A DNA stretch of 64,000 bases from Amycolatopsis roodepoortensis (GCF_014873915.1 NZ_JADBEJ010000005.1:3640073-3704072), one strand, 5' to 3'. Shown: positions 42,388 through 50,963, numbered from the stretch's first letter. The notes: generated from the sequence alone by a model not told the origin. Numbers and translations: made by a program.

Positions 42388-44025
42388 GTGACGACTTCCT
42401 TGACTTCGGAGCTGCGGGATCGGGCGTTCCGCTGGATCGCCGACGACCCGGACGACGATTCCCGCGTCGAGCTGCAGAACATCCTCGCGCGCGCGATGGG
42501 CGGCGAAGCCGGTGCGGCGGACGAGCTCGCGGACCGGATGGCGGGCCCGCTCGAATTCGGCACCGCCGGGCTGCGCGGCCCGGTACGCGCGGGCCCCAAC
42601 GGGATGAACGTCGCGGTCGTCACCCGGACCACGGCCGGGGTCGCGGCCTGGCTGGCCGCGCAAGGACATTCGGGCGGGGTCGTGGTGGTCGGCCGCGACG
42701 CGCGGCACGGTTCGGAGGCCTTCGCCAAGGCCGCCGCCGAGGTGCTGACGGCCGCCGGGTTCGCGGTGAAGTCGCTGCCCGGACCGCTGCCCACCCCGGT
42801 GCTCGCGTTCGCCGTGCTGGAACTCGGCGCGGTCGCGGGCATCCAGATCACCGCGTCGCACAATCCCCCGGCCGACAACGGCTACAAGCTTTACGACGCG
42901 TCCGGCGGACAGATCGTCCCGCCCTCGGACGGGCTCATCGAGCGGGCCATCGAAGCCGCTCCCCCGGCGATCAGCGTGCCCCGCGAGCCGGGCGCCGAGG
43001 TGCTGGGCGACCAACTCCTGGACGCGTACCTCGCGAAGGTCGCGCTTCTGCCGCGTGGCCCGGAGCGCGAGGTCAAGATCGCCGCGACGGCGTTGCACGG
43101 CGTCGGCGCGGACACCCTGCGCGCCGCGTTCGAACGCGCCGGTTTCGGCGACCTCCACCTGGTGGCCGAGCAGGCCGTACCCGATCCCGACTTCCCGACG
43201 GTCGCCTTCCCGAATCCGGAGGAACCGGGCGCGACGGACCTTTTGCTGGCGCTGGCGTCCGAAGTGGACGCTGAGCTGGCGATCGCGCTCGACCCCGACG
43301 CCGACCGCTGCGCGCTGGGCGTGCGCGAGCGGGACGGTTCGTGGCGAATGCTGCGCGGTGACGAGACCGGCGTGCTACTCGGCTGGCATGTCCTGTCCAC
43401 AGTGGACACAACCGATCCGCTGGTGGCCACGACGATCGTGTCGTCGTCGATGCTCGGCGACGTCGCGAAGGAATCCGGGGCGCGTTACGCGGAGACCTTG
43501 ACCGGGTTCAAATGGCTGGTCCGCGCGGGTGAAGGGCTCGTGTTCGCCTACGAAGAAGCCCTCGGCCTCTGTGTGAACCCCGGCTTCGTACGCGACAAGG
43601 ACGGCATCGCCGCCGCCGTGCTCGCCGCGTCGTTGACCGCCTCCCTGCGCGCTGCCGGCCGGGGACCACTGGACGTCCTCGACGAACTGTCCGTGAAGCA
43701 CGGGGTGCACGTGACGGATCAGGTCTCGTTGCGGGTCACCGATCTGTCGGTGCGGGAGCGGCTGATGGCCGGCCTGCGCGCCACTCCCCCGGCGTCGCTG
43801 GGCGGCACCGACGTGACGATGGAAGACCTCCTGCCCGACGCCGACGTCCTCCGCCTGACCGGCGAGGGTCTGCGCGTCGTGATCAGGCCTTCCGGGACCG
43901 AGCCGAAGCTGAAGGCGTATCTGCAGATCAAGGAGCCGGTCTCCGGCGATCTCGCCCAGGCGCGCGCGGCCGCGGACGCGCGACTGTCCGCGCTGCGAAC
44001 CGACATCGAGTCCCGGCTGGCCTGA
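42388..44025 (+). CDS. pmmB: Phosphomannomutase/phosphoglucomutase, PmmB type
   Basis: 545 residues. Alpha-D-phosphohexomutase superfamily motifs: active serine in GIQITASHNPPADNGYKLYD, metal loop ALDPDADRCALGV, sugar loop GEGLVFAYEEALG and phosphate loop RPSGTEPKLKAYLQ. The start is a GTG with TAGGCT 6 nt upstream, suggesting leaderless translation. It interconverts hexose 6- and 1-phosphates, or ribose/deoxyribose phosphates, since the branch sits with nucleoside phosphorylase. Divergent from the glycosyltransferase. Confidence 0.93.
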   Translation: MTTSLTSELRDRAFRWIADDPDDDSRVELQNILARAMGGEAGAADELADRMAGPLEFGTAGLRGPVRAGPNGMNVAVVTRTTAGVAAWLAAQGHSGGVVVVGRDARHGSEAFAKAAAEVLTAAGFAVKSLPGPLPTPVLAFAVLELGAVAGIQITASHNPPADNGYKLYDASGGQIVPPSDGLIERAIEAAPPAISVPREPGAEVLGDQLLDAYLAKVALLPRGPEREVKIAATALHGVGADTLRAAFERAGFGDLHLVAEQAVPDPDFPTVAFPNPEEPGATDLLLALASEVDAELAIALDPDADRCALGVRERDGSWRMLRGDETGVLLGWHVLSTVDTTDPLVATTIVSSSMLGDVAKESGARYAETLTGFKWLVRAGEGLVFAYEEALGLCVNPGFVRDKDGIAAAVLAASLTASLRAAGRGPLDVLDELSVKHGVHVTDQVSLRVTDLSVRERLMAGLRATPPASLGGTDVTMEDLLPDADVLRLTGEGLRVVIRPSGTEPKLKAYLQIKEPVSGDLAQARAAADARLSALRTDIESRLA

Positions 44026-44026
44026 C

Positions 44027-44479
44027 ATGCCGAAGCTGCTGATCGTCCACCACACGCCGTCGCCCTCGACGCAGGCGATGTTCGAAGCCGTGCTTTCCGG
44101 CGCGAACCATCCGGACATCGAGGGCGTCGACGTCGTGCGCCGCGCGGCGCTGGGCGCGACCGTGCCCGACGTCCTGGAGGCCGACGGCTATCTGCTCGGC
44201 ACCCCGGCGAATCTGGGTTACATGTCCGGCGCGCTGAAGCATTTCTTCGACACGGTCTATTACCCGTGCCTGGATTCCACGCGGGGACGGCCGTTCGGGT
44301 TCTTCGTGCACGGCAACAACGACACGTCCGGCACCGTGCGCGGGATCGAGGCCATCACGACCGGACTCGGCTGGGAGAGCGCGGCTTCCCCGGTGCTCGT
44401 CACCGGCGAACCGGGCAAAGCGGATCTGGAAGCCTGTTTCGAACTGGGCGGCACCCTGGCCGCCACGCTGATGCCCTGA
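44027..44479 (+). CDS. Flavodoxin-like NAD(P)H-dependent FMN protein
   Basis: 150 residues, 1 nt after the pmmB stop. N-terminal LLIVHHTPSPSTQAMFEAVL is the FMN phosphate loop region, and GYLLGTPANLGYMSGALKHF with FDTVYYPC is the second FMN-contact segment of flavodoxin/WrbA-like proteins. HGNNDTSGTVRGIEAI forms the third loop. A redox role is likely, partner unknown. Confidence 0.85.
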   Translation: MPKLLIVHHTPSPSTQAMFEAVLSGANHPDIEGVDVVRRAALGATVPDVLEADGYLLGTPANLGYMSGALKHFFDTVYYPCLDSTRGRPFGFFVHGNNDTSGTVRGIEAITTGLGWESAASPVLVTGEPGKADLEACFELGGTLAATLMP

Positions 44480-44502
44480 CGAAACGCGGGAGAAAAGTAA
44501 GG

Positions 44503-44689
44503 GGCCTGTCACCGGAAGCCCTGGGGGTCGACCTCCGGCAACAGGCCGAGACCAAGGGTTCGCCGTGACGGCGATCGACCTTGGCCGCCTCAGCGTACTA
44601 CATCCGGCACGATCTTGTGCACCCACCGGGAACAACGGCTCTCACTCCGGCGTCCGTACACCCCCAGGGCACGGATTCCGGAGTGAGAG
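44503..44689 (+). ncRNA. Structured intergenic region, possible leader RNA or small RNA
   Basis: The 338-bp gap before the EspR-like gene has three nested stem-loops. The first pairs GGCCTGT (44503-44509) with ACAGGCC (44541-44547), with an inner CCGGA/TCCGG. The second pairs CCAAGG (44552-44557) with CCTTGG (44579-44584), with inner CGCCG/CGGCG. The third is a 12-bp perfect stem CTCTCACTCCGG (44639-44650) with its complement at 44678-44689 and an inner TCCGT/ACGGA. No known riboswitch consensus was recognised. The third stem may be a terminator. Confidence 0.4.
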
Positions 44690-44711
44690 ACCGGACACGG
44701 CACGAAACCGC

Positions 44712-44748
44712 TTGACAACTGTAAACCACTGCATACATGCGCTGTCAA
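44712..44748 (+). promoter_or_regulatory. Promoter/operator region of the XRE-ImmA operon
   Basis: TTGACA at 44712-44717 is a consensus -35 box, followed after 16 nt by TACATG. TTGACA and TGTCAA (44743-44748) also form an inverted repeat around this region, a possible binding site for the regulator at 44818. A TACACT hexamer at 44775 could be a second -10 site nearer the gene. Confidence 0.45.
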
Positions 44749-44817
44749 CAGCTGCGGACAGGCTGTATCGCGTTACACTCCCACTACGGAACGGGACCAG
44801 TGAACGGATGGGGGGTC

Positions 44818-45210
44818 ATGTCGCCGTACCAGACCTTCGCCCAGAAACTGAGCGCGCTGATCGATTCGGCGCGCGCGAACGAAGGCGCCCCGCACAGCTA
44901 TCGCGAGCTGTCCGCGGCGATCGATCGCGCCGGCGGGCCCACCATGTCGCCCGCGTACCTCCAGCAGCTCGCCACGGGTAAACGCGTCAATCCGAAGATC
45001 CACTACGTCGAGGCGCTGGCGAAACTGTTCGGCGTTCCGATCACCTACTTCTTCGAAGACCAGGAAGCGCAGCCCGTCGGAGAGGCGAAGCTCATGGCCA
45101 TGCGCGCGCAGGAGCTTTCCCCGCAGGGCCGTCGCCAGGTGATGGACCTGCTGGAGCTCGTCGAGCGATACGAACGGGCCGAGCGCGACCAGCCGGACGA
45201 AAGCCGATGA
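44818..45210 (+). CDS. EspR-like XRE-family DNA-binding protein
   Basis: 130 residues. TFAQKLSALIDSARANEGAP, SYRELSAAIDRAGGPTMSPA and YLQQLATGKRVNPKIHYVEA form the helix-turn-helix, followed by LAKLFGVPITYFFEDQEA and a C-terminal dimerisation helix (SPQGRRQVMDLLELVERYER). The layout matches M. tuberculosis EspR and related nucleoid-associated regulators. First gene of a four-gene overlapping operon. An upstream GTG at 44800 is an alternative start. Confidence 0.88.
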   Translation: MSPYQTFAQKLSALIDSARANEGAPHSYRELSAAIDRAGGPTMSPAYLQQLATGKRVNPKIHYVEALAKLFGVPITYFFEDQEAQPVGEAKLMAMRAQELSPQGRRQVMDLLELVERYERAERDQPDESR

Positions 45211-45728
45211 AGGAACGCGAGCTCCGCAAACGCTGCCGCAAGATGCTGAACAAGCTCGACATCGAGCCGCCGCTCGACGTCGGCGTGCTCTGCGAGCGGC
45301 TCGGCGAACAGCGGGGCAGGCCGATCCGGCTGATGCCGTATCCGCTGGAGGTCCCCGGCCCGTTCGGCTGCTGGATCGCCACCGGTTCGGCGGACTACAT
45401 CTTCTTCCAGCAGGAGACCACGAAGTCCCACCAGGATCACATCATCCTGCACGAACTCGGGCATATGCTCGCCGATCACCATCCCGGCGGCGACGCCGAA
45501 CCCGCCGACTTCCTGCGCGGCCCCGCCCCCGGCCTCGACGGCGACGCGGTACACCGCGCTTTACGCCGCACCTCCTACGATGAGGCGCACGAATGGGAAG
45601 CCGAGACCGTGGCGACCATCATCCTCGAATGGGCGTCGGTCTTGAACTACACGATTCCCCGTCGCGCCGACGACGATGACGTCCGCCGTGTCCAAGGCGC
45701 GCTGGGCGACCATCAAGGGTGGCTGTGA
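45207..45728 (+). CDS. ImmA/IrrE-family metallopeptidase
   Basis: 173 residues, ATGA overlap with the XRE gene. The zinc motif HELGHMLADH lies in IILHELGHMLADH, and a downstream HEWEAETVATIIL supplies the third ligand and helix, as in ImmA/IrrE proteins. Members cleave XRE-type repressors, so its target may be the EspR-like protein encoded just before it. The small loop PGPFGCWIATGSADYIFFQQ forms the N-terminal strand region. Confidence 0.9.
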   Translation: MKERELRKRCRKMLNKLDIEPPLDVGVLCERLGEQRGRPIRLMPYPLEVPGPFGCWIATGSADYIFFQQETTKSHQDHIILHELGHMLADHHPGGDAEPADFLRGPAPGLDGDAVHRALRRTSYDEAHEWEAETVATIILEWASVLNYTIPRRADDDDVRRVQGALGDHQGWL

Positions 45729-46858
45729 CCTCACTGTTCTCCCCCATCAACGTCGTGGCGATGGTGCTGTTCGCGACCGCGCTCGCCTGGCGGATCTACC
45801 AGACGTACCGGGCGCCGCGGCTGCTGCCGAACTGGGCGATCACCATCACGATCGTCTGCGTCGCCGGCTCCTTCCTCGCCCAGCAGAAGGTGATCGTCGG
45901 CTGGCTCGACGGCCTGACCGGCAAGGGCACAGGCCGGCTGGTCAACAACATCATGCTCGCCATCGGGGTGTGCGCGCTGTTGATCGTCTTCCTCGGTTCC
46001 GCGCTGGGCCCGCGCCGCCCGAAGCGCGTCCTCTTCGAACTGATCCCGCTGTCCGGCGCGATCGCGCTGATGCTGGTCGCCATGTCCCTCACCCCGCCGG
46101 AGGTGCGCGGGCTCGCGCTGAGCCCGAAGCTCGTCCACATCCCCGGCGTGGCGCTGTTCTACCTGGGCGCCGGGATCTACCTGATCTACGGCCTCTCCGC
46201 CTGCGCCTGGTGGATCTTCCGCTACATCCGCACCGCGGACCGCCATCTGAAGACCGGGCTGAAACTCAGCGCCGCCGGGCTGATCTGCCTTTCCGTCGGC
46301 AGTGTGTTCCGCGCGCTCTACATCGTGATCGCGTGGGCGTTCGGGCCGTCGATCCCGCTGCTGCTCACCGTCGCCGTCCCGCTGGTACTCCTCGGGATCG
46401 TGCTCTTCCTGGCCGGGATCACCTACCCCGGCGCTCGCGCGCGGTTCGCCGCGCTACGACGCCGCCATCAGCACCGGCGTCACCACGACGAGCTCACCCC
46501 GTTGTGGACCGCACTGGCCGGGGTCTACCCGAACATCGTGCTCCGGACCACGCCACAGAGCAGGTGGGAGCGGTGGCGCCCGCGTACGGTCCACCGCCGG
46601 TACTACCGCCGCGTGATCGAGATCCGGGACGGGCTCGTGCAGCTGAGCCCTTACCTGGAAACCGATCTCACCGCACTCGCCGCCGACGACCCGCGGGCGG
46701 CGGCGGAGGCCCTGAAGACGGCGATCGCCAGGCAGACCGCCGGCGAGGAGACCGACGGGCGGGCGAAACTCGTGCTCCCGGGCGGCGCCTCCGACATCGA
46801 ATCCGACGTCCGGCCGCTGCTGGCCCTGTCCGCCGCCGTTTCCAGGAGCGAAGCATGA
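45725..46858 (+). CDS. MAB_1171c-like multi-pass membrane protein
   Basis: 377 residues from the GTG at 45725, which overlaps the previous stop (GTGA). Seven or so membrane helices fill the first 240 residues (LFSPINVVAMVLFATALAWR; IMLAIGVCALLIVFLGSALG; LHLTV-like segments later). A soluble C-terminal part (LTPLWTALAGVYPNIVLRTT; YYRRVIEIRDGLVQLSPYLE) follows. This matches the MAB_1171c (DUF6545-like) putative transporter/sensor family that is found with XRE and ImmA genes in actinobacteria. The ligand is unknown. Confidence 0.8.
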   Translation: MTSLFSPINVVAMVLFATALAWRIYQTYRAPRLLPNWAITITIVCVAGSFLAQQKVIVGWLDGLTGKGTGRLVNNIMLAIGVCALLIVFLGSALGPRRPKRVLFELIPLSGAIALMLVAMSLTPPEVRGLALSPKLVHIPGVALFYLGAGIYLIYGLSACAWWIFRYIRTADRHLKTGLKLSAAGLICLSVGSVFRALYIVIAWAFGPSIPLLLTVAVPLVLLGIVLFLAGITYPGARARFAALRRRHQHRRHHDELTPLWTALAGVYPNIVLRTTPQSRWERWRPRTVHRRYYRRVIEIRDGLVQLSPYLETDLTALAADDPRAAAEALKTAIARQTAGEETDGRAKLVLPGGASDIESDVRPLLALSAAVSRSEA

Positions 46859-48045
46859 CCGCGCAACTGCTGCTGACGGGCGGACGCGTCCTGCCGCGCC
46901 CGAGCACGCCGGTCGAAGACGGCGCCGTTCTCGTCGAGGGCGGCCGGATCCTCGCGGCAGGCGCTCGCGCCGAAGTCACGGTCCAGGCGTCGCCGGACGC
47001 GGAACGGCTCGACTTCCCCGGCGCGACTTTGCTGCCCGGCCTGTTCAACGCCCACGTGCATCTGGCTTTCGACGCCTCCCGCGAGATGCTGCCGAACTTC
47101 CTGGCGAGTGACGACGACGCCCTCCGCGCGGGCGCCAAGGACCGGTTGGGACAGCTGCTGCGCAGTGGCGTCACGACGGTGCGGGACCTCGGCGATCGCG
47201 ACGCGCTGGGCGCGCGGGTCCGAGCCGAACTCGAAGGCTCCGCCGCGCCGCGCCTGCTGACCGCGGGAGCGCCCCTGACCGTCCTCAAAGGACACTGCCA
47301 TTTCTTCGGCGGCGAGGTCGACGGCGACGACGCGATCCGGGCCATGATCGACGCCAACGCGGCCGCCGGCGCGGACGTGATCAAGGTGATGGCCAGCGGC
47401 GGCCAGATCACCGAGGGCGGCGCGGACATGTGGGAATCGCAGTTCGACGTCCGGGCGCTGCGCCTGATCGTCGAGCACGCGGCGCGCCACGGGCTCCCGG
47501 TCGCGGCGCACGCCCACGGCTCCGACGCGATCGAGGCGTCGGTCGAGGCGGGTGTCCGCACGATCGAGCACTGCACCTGGCTGACCGGGCCCCAGTGCCA
47601 GGATCGGCGCGAGGGCGTCGCCAAGCGCATGGCGGCCGAGGGCATCGCGGCGTGTTCGACGAGCAGCCGCAACTGGCGGATGCTGGCCGAGCGCATGGGC
47701 GAGGAACTCGCGAAAACCGTCTACGGGCGGCTGTCCTGGCTGGAAGAACTGGGTGTCCCGCTGCTGGCGGGGACGGACGCCGGGTTGCCCGGGTCGGTCT
47801 TCGACGATCCCGTCGGCGCCCTCGAACTCTACGAATGGCTCGGTTTCGACAGGCGCCGGATCCTCGAGATCGCGACCGAGGACTCCGCCGCCGGGCTCGG
47901 CCTCGGCGACGTCACCGGGCGGCTCGCCCCCGGTTTGAGCGCCGACGTCCTGGTCGTCGACGGCGATCCGCTCGCCGATCTTTCCGCGCTCCGGAACGTT
48001 CGCCTGGTCCTTGCTCGCGGGATGGTGGCGGGGGCCTCGGTTTAG
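46855..48045 (+). CDS. Imidazolonepropionase-like amidohydrolase
   Basis: 396 residues, ATGA overlap with the membrane protein. Metal-dependent amidohydrolase motifs: FPGATLLPGLFNAHVHLAFD, VIKVMASGGQITEGG (metal-bridging lysine), AAHAHGSDAIEASVEAGVRT and IEHCTW, and the catalytic aspartate in LLAGTDAGLPGSVFDD. The family acts on prolidase-type dipeptides, lactones or cyclic amides. Being in the XRE-ImmA-membrane operon it might make or destroy a small signal, which is inference only. Confidence 0.9.
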   Translation: MTAQLLLTGGRVLPRPSTPVEDGAVLVEGGRILAAGARAEVTVQASPDAERLDFPGATLLPGLFNAHVHLAFDASREMLPNFLASDDDALRAGAKDRLGQLLRSGVTTVRDLGDRDALGARVRAELEGSAAPRLLTAGAPLTVLKGHCHFFGGEVDGDDAIRAMIDANAAAGADVIKVMASGGQITEGGADMWESQFDVRALRLIVEHAARHGLPVAAHAHGSDAIEASVEAGVRTIEHCTWLTGPQCQDRREGVAKRMAAEGIAACSTSSRNWRMLAERMGEELAKTVYGRLSWLEELGVPLLAGTDAGLPGSVFDDPVGALELYEWLGFDRRRILEIATEDSAAGLGLGDVTGRLAPGLSADVLVVDGDPLADLSALRNVRLVLARGMVAGASV

Positions 48046-48059
48046 GGCCGCGCTGTGAC

Positions 48060-48112
48060 GTTGCGAAAGCCACTTTCGCAACGTTGAAGGTTGCGAAAGT
48101 GGCTTTCGCAAC
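48060..48112. repeat. Nested palindromes (family C)
   Basis: Two 23-bp segments, 48060-48082 and 48090-48112, are each a palindrome (GTTGCGAAAG, 3 nt, CTTTCGCAAC) and are also exact reverse complements of each other. The DNA or RNA could form two small hairpins or one long one. The core is shared with 5219-5273. Probably a terminator after the amidohydrolase. Confidence 0.8.
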
Positions 48113-48128
48113 ACGGCCTCGGGCTCGG

Positions 48129-48165
<37 letters not shown>

Positions 48166-48189
48166 GCACACCGGCGTCGGCAAAGTTTC

Positions 48190-48218
48190 GTGACAGCGTT
48201 TTAAAACAGTGTTATCGT
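48190..48218 (+). promoter_or_regulatory. Promoter of the gene at 48225
   Basis: GTGACA at 48190-48195 and TATCGT at 48213-48218 with a 17-nt spacer. The ATG follows 6 nt after the -10 box and there is no Shine-Dalgarno sequence. A palindromic TGTTTTAAAACA-like stretch (GTTTTAAAAC, 48198-48207) sits between the boxes and could bind a regulator. Confidence 0.55.
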
Positions 48219-48224
48219 TTCCTC

Positions 48225-48617
48225 ATGGACGAACCGATCAAACTTTTCACCGTCATCGCACTCGTTTCCCTGCCCACGGTGATGTACGGCGGCTACGCGC
48301 TGATGGGTGTCCTGCGTGACCGGAAACTGACCGAACACCAGCGCGGGATGTTCCGCGCCGGCCACGCGCACGCCGGTGTCCTGCTGGTTCTCGCGCTGGT
48401 CGCGCTGCAGATCCTCGGGCAGACCGGGCTCCCGGGCACCGCGCTGTGGATCGTCTGCTTCCTGCTGCTGTTCGGCGTGCTCGCCCAGTCCGGCGGCTTC
48501 TTCCTGCACCTGGCGCCGGGCAAGGGCAAGCTCGGCGGGCGGGTCACCAGCGCCGGTGCGGTGCTGCTCGGGGCGGCGATCCTGACCACCGCGTACGGCG
48601 TCGCCTTCGCTGGTTAA
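48225..48617 (+). CDS. Small four-helix membrane protein
   Basis: 130 residues with four membrane helices (LFTVIALVSLPTVMYGGYAL; HAGVLLVLALVALQIL; LWIVCFLLLFGVLAQSGGFF; TSAGAVLLGAAILTTAYGVA). A conserved-looking MFRAGHAHAGVLLVLAL has two histidines at the membrane face. I do not recognise the family. Its own promoter is clear. The next gene (hisS) starts 11 nt after the stop. Confidence 0.8.
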   Translation: MDEPIKLFTVIALVSLPTVMYGGYALMGVLRDRKLTEHQRGMFRAGHAHAGVLLVLALVALQILGQTGLPGTALWIVCFLLLFGVLAQSGGFFLHLAPGKGKLGGRVTSAGAVLLGAAILTTAYGVAFAG

Positions 48618-48627
48618 GCTTGTTGAC

Positions 48628-49914
48628 GTGCCTGAATACCTGCCGACAGCCCCCGCCAAGGGGACCCGCGACTTCCTGCCCGCCGAGATGTCCGTCCGGA
48701 CGCAGGTGTTCGGCCATCTCTACGACGTGCTCGAACTCCGGGGTTTCCTCCGCTACGACGGGCCGATCCTCGAACCCGCGGAGATCTACGAGCGGAAGTC
48801 CGGGCAGGAGATCGCGGACCAGCAGCTGTACACGCTGACCACCAAGGGCGGCGAGCGGCTGGCGCTGCGCCCGGAGATGACGCCGTCGGTCGCCAGGATG
48901 ATCGCGGGCAACGCCAAAGCGCTGCAGTTCCCGGTGCGCTGGTACAGCCACCCGAACTGCCACCGCTACGAGCGGCCGCAGCGCGGGCGGGTCCGCGAGC
49001 ACTGGCAGATCAACGCGGACATCTTCGGTTCGGACAGCGCGAACTGCGAGATCGAGATCTTCGAGCTGATCCACGACATGATGAGCGCGCTCGGCGCGAC
49101 CCCGGACATGTTCCAGGTGCGGGCCAACGACCGGAACCTGCTCTCGTCGGCGCTCACCGACATCGTCGGCGTGACCGCGGAGCAGCTGCCGCAGGTGTTC
49201 ACCCTGGTGGACCGCTGGGAGAAGTCGGACCGGACGAAGCTGAGCGACACCGCGACCGAGATCGGGCTGACCGACAAGCAGTTCGAGAAGCTGACCGAGA
49301 TCCTTACCTCCGGCGCGGCCCTGCTCGACGAGCTGCCGGAACAGGTCAAGGAGAACTCGAACCTGGTCAAGGTGCTGAACAGCGGCGCCGCGGACCTGAT
49401 CACGTTCGATCCGATGATCGTGCGCGGGCTCGCGTACTACACGTCGACCGTGTTCGAGGTCTTCGACACCTCCCCGGAGAACCGTCGCGCTCTCTTCGGC
49501 GGCGGCCGGTACAGCGACCTGGCGTCGTTGTTCACGTCGCAGCAGATCCCCGGGATCGGCTTCGGCATGGGCGACGTCACGCTGATCGACTTCCTCGACA
49601 CGCACGGCCTCACCCCGAAGCCGCGCAGCGAGGTCGACGTCGTGGTGATCCCGGTGATCGAAGAGCTCACCGACGCCTCGCGCGAGGTCGCCGGGCGGCT
49701 CCGGAAGGCCGGATTGCGCACTTCCACCCCCGTCGAACTCCGCAAGCTGGGCAAGGAGCTCACCCGGGCGGACAAGGCCGGGGCGCGTGCCGTGGTGATC
49801 GTCGGCCAGGAAGACTGGGACGCCGGAAACGTGACCGTCCGCGGGCTCGCGACCCGTGAGCAGCGGACCGTGGCGCTCGACGGCGTGGTCGACGCGGTCA
49901 ATTCCTCGCTCTGA
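48628..49914 (+). CDS. hisS: Histidyl-tRNA synthetase
   Basis: 428 residues from a GTG with TAAGCT 7 nt upstream. Class II motifs: APAKGTRDFLPAEM start, TTKGGERLALRPEMTPSVAR (motif 2 region), FPVRWYSHPNCHRYERPQRG, and the histidine-specific signature GLAYYTSTVFEVF and GGGRYSDLASLF. The anticodon-binding domain ends near VVDAVNSSL. It charges tRNA-His. This version has an insert-containing catalytic domain and could be the only HisRS or a second copy. That cannot be told from this window. Confidence 0.95.
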   Translation: MPEYLPTAPAKGTRDFLPAEMSVRTQVFGHLYDVLELRGFLRYDGPILEPAEIYERKSGQEIADQQLYTLTTKGGERLALRPEMTPSVARMIAGNAKALQFPVRWYSHPNCHRYERPQRGRVREHWQINADIFGSDSANCEIEIFELIHDMMSALGATPDMFQVRANDRNLLSSALTDIVGVTAEQLPQVFTLVDRWEKSDRTKLSDTATEIGLTDKQFEKLTEILTSGAALLDELPEQVKENSNLVKVLNSGAADLITFDPMIVRGLAYYTSTVFEVFDTSPENRRALFGGGRYSDLASLFTSQQIPGIGFGMGDVTLIDFLDTHGLTPKPRSEVDVVVIPVIEELTDASREVAGRLRKAGLRTSTPVELRKLGKELTRADKAGARAVVIVGQEDWDAGNVTVRGLATREQRTVALDGVVDAVNSSL

Positions 49915-49921
49915 CAACGAA

Positions 49922-49955
49922 AAGCCGGCGCCCCTCGAACGGGGCGCCGGCTTTG
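49922..49955. terminator. Terminator hairpin after hisS
   Basis: AAAGCCGGCGCCCC (49922-49935) pairs with GGGGCGCCGGCTTT (49942-49955), 14 bp, loop TCGAAC. It ends A/T-rich on both strands, so it can serve hisS and the convergent reductase gene. Confidence 0.85.
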
Positions 49956-49961
49956 TCGTGT

Positions 49962-50963
49962 TCAGCGGGACAGCATGCGCATGGCCGCTTCGGGGTAACG
50001 CTCCCCCGCGACCGCGTCGGCCGGGACCGCCGCTTCGATCGCGGCGACGTCCTCGGTGGTCAGCTTCAGGCCGACGGACGCCACGTTCTCTTCGAGGTAC
50101 TTGCGGCGCTTGGTGCCCGGGATCGGTACGACGTCGTCACCCTGCGCCTGCACCCAGGCGAGCGCGAGTTGTCCGGCGGTGACGCCCTTCTGCTCGGCCA
50201 GCGCGCGCAGCGCCTCGACGATCGCCAGGTTCCGCTCCAGATTTCCTTCGGCGAAACGCGGCTGGGTCGTCTGACGGAAGTCACCTTCGGCGAAGTCCTC
50301 TTTGGACTTGAAGCGGCCGGTGAGGAATCCGCGGCCCAGCGGGGAATACGGCACAAGACCGATGCCGAGCTCACGGCAGACCGGGACGACCTCGTTCTCG
50401 ATGTCGCGCGACCACAGCGACCATTCCGTCTGCACGGCCGTCACCGGGTGCACGGCGTGCGCCCGCCGGATGGTGTCCGGACCGGCCTCGGAAAGCCCGA
50501 TGTGCCGGATCTTCCCCTGCTCGACCAGCGAGGACAGCGCGCCCGCGGTCTCCTCGATCGGCACGTCCGGGTCGACGCGGTGCTGGTAGTAGAGGTCGAT
50601 GTGGTCGACGTTCAGCCGGCGAAGCGAAGCCTCGACCTGTTGACGCACATAGAATTCGTCGCCCCGGATCCCGCGCTTCGACGGGTCCGCCTCGTCGCGC
50701 ACGATGCCGAACTTGGTCGCCAGTACGACCTGATCCCGCTTGCCCGCCAGCGCGCGGCCGACCAGTTCCTCGTTGCGGCCGAAGCCGTACATGTCGGCGG
50801 TGTCGATCAGGGTGACGCCCAGTTCGATCGCGCGGTGGATCGTCGCGATCGATTCGGTGTCGTCGCCCTGGCCGTAGAACTCGCTCATGCCCATGCAGCC
50901 GAGCCCCTGCGCGCCGACTTCCAGCGTGCCGAGCCTGCGGGTGGGCAGGGTGGAACCCGTCAT
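49962..50963 (-). CDS. Aldo/keto reductase (copy 1)
   Basis: 333 residues from the ATG at 50963. AKR motifs: LGTLEVGAQGLGCMGMSEFY, catalytic region LIDTADMYGFGRNEELVGRA with D and Y, KRDQVVLATKFG with K, and DLYYQHRVDPDVP with H. This tetrad reduces aldehydes or ketones with NADPH. Highly similar along its whole length to the gene at 50990, so the two are a tandem duplication. Probably in the MerR-controlled operon. Confidence 0.93.
   Translation of the reverse strand: MTGSTLPTRRLGTLEVGAQGLGCMGMSEFYGQGDDTESIATIHRAIELGVTLIDTADMYGFGRNEELVGRALAGKRDQVVLATKFGIVRDEADPSKRGIRGDEFYVRQQVEASLRRLNVDHIDLYYQHRVDPDVPIEETAGALSSLVEQGKIRHIGLSEAGPDTIRRAHAVHPVTAVQTEWSLWSRDIENEVVPVCRELGIGLVPYSPLGRGFLTGRFKSKEDFAEGDFRQTTQPRFAEGNLERNLAIVEALRALAEQKGVTAGQLALAWVQAQGDDVVPIPGTKRRKYLEENVASVGLKLTTEDVAAIEAAVPADAVAGERYPEAAMRMLSR

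Noticed and set aside
43389..43409. Palindrome TGTCCACAGTGGACA inside pmmB
   Set aside because: It lies in a well-conserved coding stretch (LSTVDT). It is likely codon coincidence.
44503..44689. Cobalamin, SAM-IV or other known riboswitch
   Set aside because: None of the conserved core sequences I know for these classes could be found, and the downstream genes do not fit.
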